Below the pieces are notes generated by a model that worked only from the letters and a program-made list of their open reading frames with translations, was not told where the DNA came from and did no database searches. The position numbers were made by a program, and so were the translations under genes. From Candidatus Pelagibacter ubique HIMB140 (GTDB lineage: Bacteria > Pseudomonadota > Alphaproteobacteria > Pelagibacterales > Pelagibacteraceae), in NCBI RefSeq assembly GCF_025558165.1, contig NZ_LAMZ01000001.1:1373931-1437930 (forward strand): DNA of 64,000 nt, read 5' to 3'. Each line of letters begins with the position of its first letter. Position 1 is the stretch's first letter. Positions 53,288 through 60,928 of the stretch are shown one piece after another.

Positions 53288-53485
53288 ATGAGTACAGAAA
53301 GCTTAAATAGAACATCCGTTGAAATTGAGAACCCCTCTCAAAATATTGAAGCTCCACAAAGAGTGAATGTGGATGTTCTAAAGCAAAGACTTCTTGAAGA
53401 GAAAAAAAAGGAAAAAGTTAAAAGAACAATTATTGTTTCTTCTGTAGTTGCTTCTTTAGGAGTTTTAACTTTTTTAACTTATTAA
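53288..53485 (+). CDS. Small tail-anchored membrane protein, unknown
   Basis: A 65-residue protein: residues 1-30 polar (SLNRTSVEIENPSQNIEAPQ), 31-46 a basic/acidic helix (VDVLKQRLLEEKKKEKVKRT) and 47-65 one hydrophobic helix ending the chain (IIVSSVVASLGVLTFLTY). This is a C-tail anchor with the N-terminus in the cytoplasm. It starts 116 bases from the divergent regulator and shares its operator region, so it may be a regulatory target or partner. Its end overlaps the convergent dehydrogenase gene by 12 bases. Confidence 0.65.
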   Translation: MSTESLNRTSVEIENPSQNIEAPQRVNVDVLKQRLLEEKKKEKVKRTIIVSSVVASLGVLTFLTY

Positions 53486-54478
53486 AGTTTCTAAATCTTT
53501 TTTAATAATATCTGGAATATTGATTTCTTTTTTAAGATTTTGTTTGTAACGGTTAAATTTATTTTGTCCTGGATACATTATTTCTTTAACACCTTTAATC
53601 TTAGGAAGTTTTTTAATTGTTTTAATATTATCTTTAATTCTTTGGTTATAATTTTTTTGAAATAAGTTTGCTTTAAACGTTATAAACAGATGTCCAATAT
53701 TTTGTGGTCCTGAAAAATCATCAAAAGGATCTTTAACACGACCTGCATGATTTCCTCCAGTTAGTACACCACTTAAAATATCAACCATCCAAGCAAGTCC
53801 CGAACCTCTAAATCCAGCAATAGGCAATTGAACTCCTGCTAATGCTTTTTTTGCATCAGTAGTTGGTTTTCCAAATTTATCTAAGGCTACACCAGCTGGA
53901 ATTGTTTGATTGTTTCTTGCAGCAACTCTAATTTTACCTCTGTTAATCATTGAGATTGAAGTATCTAAAATAAAAGGAACTTTAGAACCAGTAGGGGTTC
54001 CAAAACAAATTGGGTTAGTTCCAAATAAAGTTTTTAATGCACCATGAGGAGCAACTGCTGGAGGAGCGTTTGTATAGATCATTGCAATTAAATTTTTCTT
54101 AACCGCTTGTTCAGCGTAATAACCTGATAAACCATAGTGACCACTATTTTTTACAGCTACCATTCCTATTCCTGTTTTTTGTGCATGTTTAATTGCAGTT
54201 TTTATTCCAAGATCAGCAGCAACAAATCCAATACTATTATTTGCATCAATATGAGAAATAGAAGATGAAATTTTTTTAATTTTTATTTTTGGTTTTGGAT
54301 TAATTACTTTTTTGGAAATTCTATCACAATACATTTTAAGTCTTGATAAACCATGACCATATGCACCAACTAATTCTGCATTGATTAAAGCATTAGCAGA
54401 AATTAAAGCATGATCTTTACTTAAACCAAATTTTTGAAAAATTTTAATTACTTGATTTTTTAACAAAGGAGTTTTCAT
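53474..54478 (-). CDS. Ldh2-family malate / sulfolactate / ureidoglycolate dehydrogenase
   Basis: A 334-residue NAD(P)-dependent enzyme of the Ldh2/ComC family, unrelated to Rossmann-type LDH. Family blocks: ANALINAELVGAYGHGLSRLKMYCDR near the start (with catalytic His in GHGLSR), GHYGLSGYYAEQAVKKNLIAMIYTNAPPAVAPHGA and GTNPICFGTPTG. Members include sulfolactate dehydrogenase ComC, so it could oxidise sulfolactate produced from DHPS by the HpsN-like enzyme. It is the last gene of the tau operon, 1 base or less after the permease stop. Confidence 0.82.
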   Translation of the reverse strand: MKTPLLKNQVIKIFQKFGLSKDHALISANALINAELVGAYGHGLSRLKMYCDRISKKVINPKPKIKIKKISSSISHIDANNSIGFVAADLGIKTAIKHAQKTGIGMVAVKNSGHYGLSGYYAEQAVKKNLIAMIYTNAPPAVAPHGALKTLFGTNPICFGTPTGSKVPFILDTSISMINRGKIRVAARNNQTIPAGVALDKFGKPTTDAKKALAGVQLPIAGFRGSGLAWMVDILSGVLTGGNHAGRVKDPFDDFSGPQNIGHLFITFKANLFQKNYNQRIKDNIKTIKKLPKIKGVKEIMYPGQNKFNRYKQNLKKEINIPDIIKKDLETLIS

Positions 54479-56404
54479 TTATCCTTTTCCACGCCATGGA
54501 ATAGTTTTATCAATTATCTTTCTTAAAGTTACATCGAACAATAAACCAAGAAGACCCATTATAAATATCGTTATCCAAATAACTTCGTACTGGAAGTATT
54601 TTTTAGCAACGTTTTCAACGAAACCAATACCAGTTGTTCCAGCTAAAAATTCTGCTGCAACCAATGTTCCCCAACACATACCAACTGCAACTCTTATTCC
54701 AGTTAAAATTTCTGGAAGAGAATTTGGGAAAATTACATATCTTAATATTTGTTTTTTTGTAGCTCCTAATGAGTGAGCAGCATGAATTTTTGATAATTGA
54801 GTTCCTGATGCTCCAGCTCTTGCTGAAATAATCATAATAGATAAAGAGACCATAAATAATAAAAATATTTTTCCAGAGTTATCAATTCCAAGTACAGAAA
54901 TAATTAATGGAGCCCAAGCAAGTGGGGGAACGGGTCTATAAAGTTCAATTAATGGATCAAAGAAACCTTTTGCAAATCTGTTTAGACCCATAAACAATCC
55001 TAATGGAACACCAATTATAATTCCAAACACTAATCCTAAAAATACCCGCATAAAAGAATCCCAGATATGTCCGTATGGAACTGGAACTTTGAATAATTTA
55101 AAGTCACCAGTAACAACTTTTAAAACATTGCTTTTAAAGTTTTCTTTAACTATTCCATCTTTTGTATGAACTGGATATTCACCAGGTAAGATATCGGCTA
55201 TCCAATCTGGTAAAACGAAGCCAATCATTTTACTAACATCAACCATTTCAATCCATAAAAGAGGAACATTTTTGTATCCAACACTTGGTTTAGACATCAA
55301 TACAAACTTATTAAATGTATCGGATGGTTTAGGTAGCCATCTACCAGAACCTTGTTCTGAACAAGTAGGTCCACTTGCTACAATTGTTCCAGCAGGAAAT
55401 AAAAGTATATCGATTAATCTTAATCCAGCTTGTTCTTTGTTTTGTAACTCATCAAATTCTATGATTGCTGCTTGCATTTCATTTAATGCATTTGGAGGGT
55501 AGATACTTGCAAATTCTATTCTTCTTGCAATTTTAACAATATTTTTTGCATAGTCAGATGCTATTTCTTCACTATCATCTAAACCTTTTCTGTAAGCTTT
55601 AATGTCATCTTTAAGTTGTTTAATTGAACTTTTGAAAGGTGGGTTATGGTTTTTTAATTTAAAAAATTTGTCGTCAATTTTTTTTAATTCTGCTGCAGCT
55701 GCATGAAATTTTAAACCTTTATTTGTTTGAGGTGCAGTTGGTATTTCAATTGTATTTTCAATAGAACCGCTTCCAGAATCTATTGTAGTAATTCCCCAAC
55801 CACCTTGTTCATCAATAAGTTTTTGTCTTTCAGTTTTTTGTGCATCTGTCTCAAAGGGATAATCTTTCTTTTGGAAGTTTGAGCTTAGAAGTTTTATTTC
55901 TTCTGTTATTTCTTGAAGTTTAATTTTGGTATCCATTTCCATTAACTCTTCACTTGTTAACAATGGAATTAATTTAGAAGTTCTATCAATGTAGCTTACA
56001 AGAATTGTTTTTTGTTGATCATTTAGATCAGGAGATCCATTTATTTCATTTGCAATTTTTGTAAGATTTTTATTTTCAATTTTAATGATGGATGTACTTT
56101 TGAATTCTCTTTCTTCAATAGGGAACTGATATTTTAAGCCTAATAAAGACTCATTTATTTTAGCAACCTGGCATAATTCATTTGCTGATTTTGGATAAAA
56201 ACCCTTTGCAATATCCCATGAATAATAAAGCCATAGCATCAAGATTGCACTACTACCAACAATTACCCAGTGCGTTCCACCTTTGGCTCTTTCTGGATTA
56301 CCAAAAACAGCATCAACTTTTTCAGTTCTAATTAATCTTCTCCCATAAAGAACACACCCAATAACAGAAACGATAATAAGTATTGTTACAAATTGTGTTA
56401 ACAT
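54479..56404 (-). CDS. tauC: TauC/SsuC-type ABC permease with a large N-terminal extension
   Basis: A 641-residue protein; ordinary TauC/SsuC permeases have about 260-280. Residues 1-70 contain two hydrophobic segments. Residues about 75-400 are a soluble, mostly helical region with likely coiled coils (LTSEELMEMDTKIKLQEITEEIKLLSSNFQ) that should lie in the periplasm. The last ~240 residues are a classic BPD permease: GHIWDSFMRVFLGLVFGIIIGVPLGL, and the EAA-type loop IHAAHSLGATKKQILRYVIFPNSLPEI. It forms the taurine or alkylsulfonate import pore. It overlaps tauB by 1 base. Confidence 0.82.
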   Translation of the reverse strand: MLTQFVTILIIVSVIGCVLYGRRLIRTEKVDAVFGNPERAKGGTHWVIVGSSAILMLWLYYSWDIAKGFYPKSANELCQVAKINESLLGLKYQFPIEEREFKSTSIIKIENKNLTKIANEINGSPDLNDQQKTILVSYIDRTSKLIPLLTSEELMEMDTKIKLQEITEEIKLLSSNFQKKDYPFETDAQKTERQKLIDEQGGWGITTIDSGSGSIENTIEIPTAPQTNKGLKFHAAAAELKKIDDKFFKLKNHNPPFKSSIKQLKDDIKAYRKGLDDSEEIASDYAKNIVKIARRIEFASIYPPNALNEMQAAIIEFDELQNKEQAGLRLIDILLFPAGTIVASGPTCSEQGSGRWLPKPSDTFNKFVLMSKPSVGYKNVPLLWIEMVDVSKMIGFVLPDWIADILPGEYPVHTKDGIVKENFKSNVLKVVTGDFKLFKVPVPYGHIWDSFMRVFLGLVFGIIIGVPLGLFMGLNRFAKGFFDPLIELYRPVPPLAWAPLIISVLGIDNSGKIFLLFMVSLSIMIISARAGASGTQLSKIHAAHSLGATKKQILRYVIFPNSLPEILTGIRVAVGMCWGTLVAAEFLAGTTGIGFVENVAKKYFQYEVIWITIFIMGLLGLLFDVTLRKIIDKTIPWRGKG

Positions 56405-57201
56405 TAATTATCTTTCCCCATTATTTCTTCTTCCATATTCCAGATCATGGATAAAATTTCTTCTCTAGTAGATGAAAATTCTTTATTTTTTTTAATTTCT
56501 CTTAAATCTTGAGTAAGACCCATTTCAGCAAATGGAAGATTATACTCTTTATGTATTCTTCCAGGTCTTGGTGCCATGACATATAATCTTTCACCAAGTA
56601 AAAGAGCTTCTTCAACAGAATGAGTAATTAAAATAATTGTTTTTCCAGTTTCTTTCCAAATTTTTAAAACTAAAGACTGCATCTTTTCTCTTGTTAATGC
56701 ATCTAAAGCACCCAATGGCTCATCCATTAAAATTAAATCAGGATCATTTATTAAACATCGTGCAAGCGCAACCCTTTGCTGCATACCACCTGATAATTGA
56801 TAGGTTGGAGTGTTACCAAATCCTTTTAACCCAACTATATCTAACCATTCTTCAACTTTTTTTGCTGTTACTTCTGGATCTTCGCTTTTCATACGAAGAC
56901 CAAAGTTTACGTTTTCAGCAACTGTTAACCATTCAAACAAAGCACCTTGTTGAAACACCATTCCTCGTTCAACACCAGGTCCATCTATTTCATTATCGTT
57001 TAAAGTAATTTTTCCCGAAGTCGGTCTTAAAAATCCAGCAGTAATATTTAATAAAGTTGTTTTTCCACAACCAGATGGGCCAAGAACAGTAAGTAGTTCT
57101 CCTTTTTTTAAAGTAAAACTAACATCTTTTAATGCATGAACCGTTTCTCCTTTTGGAGTTTTAAAAATCATATTTAGATTTTGAGAAACAAGATCACTCA
57201 T
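56404..57201 (-). CDS. tauB: Taurine / sulfonate ABC transporter ATP-binding protein (TauB)
   Basis: A 265-residue ATPase with Walker A GPSGCGKTT (about 42-50), Q-loop VFQQGALFEWLTVAENV, signature QLSGGMQQRVALARCL, Walker B LILMDEPLGALDALTREK and switch IILITHSVEEALLLGERLYVMAPRPGRI. The EALLLGERL...PRPGRI ending is characteristic of TauB/SsuB. It pairs with the fused-extension permease. It is separated from tauA by a strong hairpin with U tract. Confidence 0.9.
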   Translation of the reverse strand: MSDLVSQNLNMIFKTPKGETVHALKDVSFTLKKGELLTVLGPSGCGKTTLLNITAGFLRPTSGKITLNDNEIDGPGVERGMVFQQGALFEWLTVAENVNFGLRMKSEDPEVTAKKVEEWLDIVGLKGFGNTPTYQLSGGMQQRVALARCLINDPDLILMDEPLGALDALTREKMQSLVLKIWKETGKTIILITHSVEEALLLGERLYVMAPRPGRIHKEYNLPFAEMGLTQDLREIKKNKEFSSTREEILSMIWNMEEEIMGKDN

Positions 57202-57231
57202 AGCGCCCTTATATTAGAAATTTTTTAAAAA

Positions 57232-57265
57232 AAATAGGCACTAATTTTTAAATCAGTGCCTATTT
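57232..57265 (-). terminator. Terminator-type hairpin between tauA and tauB
   Basis: AAATAGGCACT and AGTGCCTATTT (57232-57242, 57255-57265) form an 11-bp stem, and on the minus strand it is followed by a run of eight U. This is a full intrinsic-terminator signature inside an operon, so most transcripts should stop after tauA with some read-through to tauBC. Confidence 0.75.
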
Positions 57266-57287
57266 AAAAAGTCTTAAACCTTTAAAA

Positions 57288-58229
57288 TTATAAAGGTAAG
57301 AAACTTGTGTCTACGTTACCAGCTGGAGTTCCCATTCCTTTTAAGAACCCATCTAGGTTTCCGCTCTCCATAGAAGCTTTAGTTTCCTTTGGAGTTAAGA
57401 ATTTAAATCCACTTAAAGTTTCTTTCATATCAGCAACAGTCATTTCAGAAGCTTTTGACATAGCATTCATATCGGATTTACCTGATCTGTATCTGTCGTT
57501 TGCTTCGTGAGTTACTTCGATAAAAGTTCTTAACATTCCTGGATTTTCTTTCATGAATTTATCTGTAACAGATGTGATATCTATACCTAAGATACCAGCA
57601 GCTCTTGCTTCATCTACAGTTAATAATCTTGAACCAACTGCAGTTGCTGCTTTAATAGAGTTACCACCAAATAAACATGCCATTACAACATCACCACTTA
57701 CTAATGCAGCAGCACCTTCTTCAGGGTCCATTTGAATGATATCCATTTTACTTCTGTCAGCACCAACAACTTTCATACTTTCATCAAAAACGTATTCAGC
57801 CATTGTTCCTAGTGGAACAGCAACTTTTTTACCTTCTAATTCAGTAGCGTTAGCTTTTGTAATTCCAGATGCATTTGATGTTACACAAGTAGTTCCACCC
57901 ATTCCGTATTCCATAGCAATATCCACTAACTTAAGTGGTGCATTTGATTTTACAGCGTTGATGAAAGGTACTAAACCTTGTGAGTAAGAAATATCAATAT
58001 CTCCTGCTAACATTGCATCAGTCATAGCTCCACCGTTTGTGAAGTTTGTCCACTTAACTGGTACACCAAGAGCTTTTGCAAAATTTTTCTTCTGCATGTC
58101 CTCTAGATTTGGACTTGGCCATTCTAGAAAGTATGCAACTCTAACTTCAGTAGCTGCAGAGTTTGCAACTGAAATTGAAAGGTTAAGAGCAAAAATAGAT
58201 CCTAGAATAAAACTTAGTATTTTTTTCAT
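57288..58229 (-). CDS. tauA: Taurine ABC transporter substrate-binding protein (TauA)
   Basis: A 313-residue periplasmic protein with signal peptide (MKKILSFILGSIFALNLSIS, cleavage after NSA near 25). The NMT1/TauA-type body begins EVRVAYFLEWPSPNLEDMQ and includes ALGVPVKWTNFTNGGAMTDAMLAGDIDISYSQGLVPFINAV and GKKVAVPLGTMAEYVFDESM. It binds taurine (or a similar sulfonate) for TauBC. It is divergent from the tpa-ald genes, supporting taurine as substrate. The 201-base divergent region contains repeated sequence likely to be an operator. Confidence 0.85.
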   Translation of the reverse strand: MKKILSFILGSIFALNLSISVANSAATEVRVAYFLEWPSPNLEDMQKKNFAKALGVPVKWTNFTNGGAMTDAMLAGDIDISYSQGLVPFINAVKSNAPLKLVDIAMEYGMGGTTCVTSNASGITKANATELEGKKVAVPLGTMAEYVFDESMKVVGADRSKMDIIQMDPEEGAAALVSGDVVMACLFGGNSIKAATAVGSRLLTVDEARAAGILGIDITSVTDKFMKENPGMLRTFIEVTHEANDRYRSGKSDMNAMSKASEMTVADMKETLSGFKFLTPKETKASMESGNLDGFLKGMGTPAGNVDTSFLPL

Positions 58230-58275
58230 TTATTCCCCTATGTTAATTTAATTAAATTATTGTTATTTAAATTCA

Positions 58276-58356
58276 ATTTTGAGCGGTTGTAAAACAAAAA
58301 GATAAGTTCAATTAAAAGTTGTATACTTATGACGCATCATTTTGGGCGGTCAAAAT
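58276..58356. promoter_or_regulatory. Direct repeats in the tauA-tpa divergent regulatory region
   Basis: ATTTTGAGCGGTTGTAAAA (58276-58294) and ATTTTGGGCGGTCAAAAT (58339-58356) share ATTTTGRGCGGT and start 63 bp apart, six DNA turns. They lie between divergent tauA and tpa, where a single operator pair could control both units, by DNA looping or cooperative binding. They do not match the repeat upstream of the window's only regulator gene, so a different regulator probably acts here. Confidence 0.5.
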
Positions 58357-58430
58357 ATTTCTAGCAAACTAATTGATTTAGTCTAATAGTTGGAAATATT
58401 TATAACAGTTAATAAAGAGAGAAAAATTTT

Positions 58431-59777
58431 ATGAGCTCAGAAACAAGAACTTCAGTTCCAAATTCATTAAATGAACATTGGATGCCGTTTACATCGAATA
58501 AAGATTTTAAAGCGAACCCAAGATTAATTACTGAAGCAAAAGGAGTTTACTTAAAAACTCACCATGGAAAAACACAAATTGATGCGAGCTCAGGATTATT
58601 TTGTAATCCGTTAGGTCATGGTAGAAGAGAAATTACTGAGGCAGTTACCAAACAATTAGAGACTTTAGATTATGCTCAGCCTTTCCAACAAGGTTTTGGT
58701 GGTTCATTTGAATTAGCTACAAAAATTTCAAAACATACTCCAGGTGATTTAAATAAAATGTTTTTTACTATTTGTGGTTCAACTGCTGTTGAAACTGCAA
58801 TTAAAATTGCAATTGCTTATCATAGAGCAAAAGGAAATGCTCATAGATTTAGATTTGTAGGACGTGAAAGAGGTTATCACGGAATGAACATTGGATGTGT
58901 TTCAGTTGGTGGAATGATTAATAATGTTAAAACATTTGCAAGCATTTTAATGCCAGGTGTTCAACATATGAGACACACACATTTACCAGAACATAAATTT
59001 GTTAGCGGTCAACCTGAAACAGGAGGAGATCTTGCAGACGATTTAGAGAGAATTGCAAGTAACTTTGGACCAGAAAATATTGCAGCTTGTATCGTAGAGC
59101 CAATTGCTGGATCTACTGGGACTTTAGTTCCACCAAAAGGATATTTACAAAGATTAAGAGAAATTTGTGACAAGCATGGAATTCTCTTAATATTCGATGA
59201 AGTGATTACAGGTTGGGGAAGAACAGGTTCCTCTTTTGCAAGTCATGAATTTGGTGTTACTCCAGATTTAATGACTATGGCTAAAGCAACAACTAATGGT
59301 GTTGTTCCAATGGGTGTAGTTGCATGTAAAGATGAAATTTATGATGCAGTAATGGATGCATCTCCAATGGGATCTGTTGAATTATTTCATGGATATACTT
59401 ATTCAGGAATTCCAGTTGCAGTAGCAGCAGGTTTAGCTGTTCAAGATATTTTTGAAAAAGAAGATATCTTTAATAGAGCAAAAAATTTAGCACCTTATTT
59501 CCAAAAAGGATTATTTTCTCTTCAAGACTTAGAGTCCGTTGAAAACATAAGAGGTTATGGAATGATGGGTGGTATTGATATGAAAATGAATACTAAACCA
59601 GGTAAAGCAGGTTATGAATGTTTTAAAGCTTGTTATGAAGCAGGAGTAAACTTTAAAGCAACTGGTGACTGTCTAATTATCGCTCCTCAATTTATATGTG
59701 AAGAAAAACATATAGATGAGATTATTGATAAACTAAGAACAGGTATTACGAACTATCAAAAAAACCAAAAGAACTAA
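58431..59777 (+). CDS. tpa: Taurine:pyruvate aminotransferase (class III PLP aminotransferase)
   Basis: A 448-residue class III aminotransferase. PLP lysine K285 (MAKATTNG), cofactor Asp in LIFDEVITGWGRTG, phosphate site CGSTAVETAIKIA and the early HWMPFTSNKDFKANPRLI resemble Tpa and omega-amino-acid:pyruvate aminotransferases. Tpa moves the amino group of taurine to pyruvate, making sulfoacetaldehyde and alanine. The next gene, alanine dehydrogenase, and the divergent tauABC make taurine the likely amine donor. AAAGAGAG serves as ribosome site. Confidence 0.85.
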   Translation: MSSETRTSVPNSLNEHWMPFTSNKDFKANPRLITEAKGVYLKTHHGKTQIDASSGLFCNPLGHGRREITEAVTKQLETLDYAQPFQQGFGGSFELATKISKHTPGDLNKMFFTICGSTAVETAIKIAIAYHRAKGNAHRFRFVGRERGYHGMNIGCVSVGGMINNVKTFASILMPGVQHMRHTHLPEHKFVSGQPETGGDLADDLERIASNFGPENIAACIVEPIAGSTGTLVPPKGYLQRLREICDKHGILLIFDEVITGWGRTGSSFASHEFGVTPDLMTMAKATTNGVVPMGVVACKDEIYDAVMDASPMGSVELFHGYTYSGIPVAVAAGLAVQDIFEKEDIFNRAKNLAPYFQKGLFSLQDLESVENIRGYGMMGGIDMKMNTKPGKAGYECFKACYEAGVNFKATGDCLIIAPQFICEEKHIDEIIDKLRTGITNYQKNQKN

Positions 59778-59807
59778 TTAGTTTAATTAAAGACATGGAG
59801 AGTGCTT

Positions 59808-60926
59808 ATGAAGATAGGCGTACCTAAGGAGATAAAACCTCAAGAAAACAGAATAGGGCTAACACCAGAGAGTGTTAAAACTTTAGTTTCGGAAGGTCAC
59901 GAAGTTATTGTTGAAAACAATGGTGGGTTTGAAGCTGGATTTGAAAATGATCAATATACAAATGCAGGTGCAAAGATAGCAAACACTGCAGCTGATATTT
60001 TTAATGATGCAGATATAATTGTTAAAGTTAAAGAACCTCAAAAAGTTGAGGTTGATATGATTAGAGAAAATCAAATTGTTTATACATATCTTCACTTAGC
60101 AGCAGCAAAAGAATTAACTGAAGGTTTAATTAAATCAAAGAGTGTTAATATAGCTTATGAAACTGTAACAGATGACAATGGAAGATTGCCATTATTAGCA
60201 CCAATGAGTGCAGTTGCAGGACGTATGTCGGTTCAAGCAGGAGCACATTGTCTGGAGAAAAATCAAAATGGAAGAGGACTTTTGTTAGGCGGTGCTCCAG
60301 GAGTGACTGGTGGAACTGTAGTTATTTTAGGTGGCGGTGTTGTAGGTGAAAACGCTGCAGTAATTGCAACAGGAATGCAAGCTAAAGTGCATATAGTTGA
60401 TAAATCAGAAGCTAGATTAAAACAATTAGTTGATATGTTTGGTGACAAAATTATTCCTGAACAAAGTGATAAAATTGATCTTCCAAAATTAGTTTCTGAA
60501 GCAGACTTATTAGTTGGAGGAGTTTTAATTCCAGGTGCTGAAGCTCCAAAATTAGTTACTAAAGAAATGATTAAAAGTATGAAGAGAGGTTCTGTCATTG
60601 TTGATGTTGCAATTGACCAGGGAGGATGTGTTGAAACAAGCAAACCAACTACTCACGGCGAACCAACTTATATTGTTGATGATGTTGTTCATTATTGTGT
60701 AGCGAATATGCCGGGTGGAGTTCCAAGAACTTCTACTTTAGCTTTAAACAATGCAACGTTACCTTATCTTGTAAAACTTGCTAACAATGGTTATCAAAAA
60801 GCATTAAGTGAAGATAAAAACTTTTTAGCTGGATTAAATGTTCATAAAGGAATGGTTACTTATAAGGCAGTTGCAGATGTATTTGGTCACAACTTTGTAG
60901 ACCCAGGAGAAGCTGTCAAACATTAG
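59808..60926 (+). CDS. ald: Alanine dehydrogenase
   Basis: A 372-residue enzyme from the ATG at 59808 (a GTG 6 bases earlier is in frame but poorer). The start MKIGVPKEIKPQENRIGLTPES is a canonical Ald N-terminus; the pyruvate-site K and H are in YTYLHLAAAKELT and nearby; the NAD motif is VVILGGGVVGENAAV. It deaminates alanine back to pyruvate plus ammonium, closing the Tpa cycle. Ribosome site GGAG precedes the ATG. It is followed after 2 bases by the sarcosine-dehydrogenase-like gene. Confidence 0.92.
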   Translation: MKIGVPKEIKPQENRIGLTPESVKTLVSEGHEVIVENNGGFEAGFENDQYTNAGAKIANTAADIFNDADIIVKVKEPQKVEVDMIRENQIVYTYLHLAAAKELTEGLIKSKSVNIAYETVTDDNGRLPLLAPMSAVAGRMSVQAGAHCLEKNQNGRGLLLGGAPGVTGGTVVILGGGVVGENAAVIATGMQAKVHIVDKSEARLKQLVDMFGDKIIPEQSDKIDLPKLVSEADLLVGGVLIPGAEAPKLVTKEMIKSMKRGSVIVDVAIDQGGCVETSKPTTHGEPTYIVDDVVHYCVANMPGGVPRTSTLALNNATLPYLVKLANNGYQKALSEDKNFLAGLNVHKGMVTYKAVADVFGHNFVDPGEAVKH

Positions 60927-60928
60927 CA

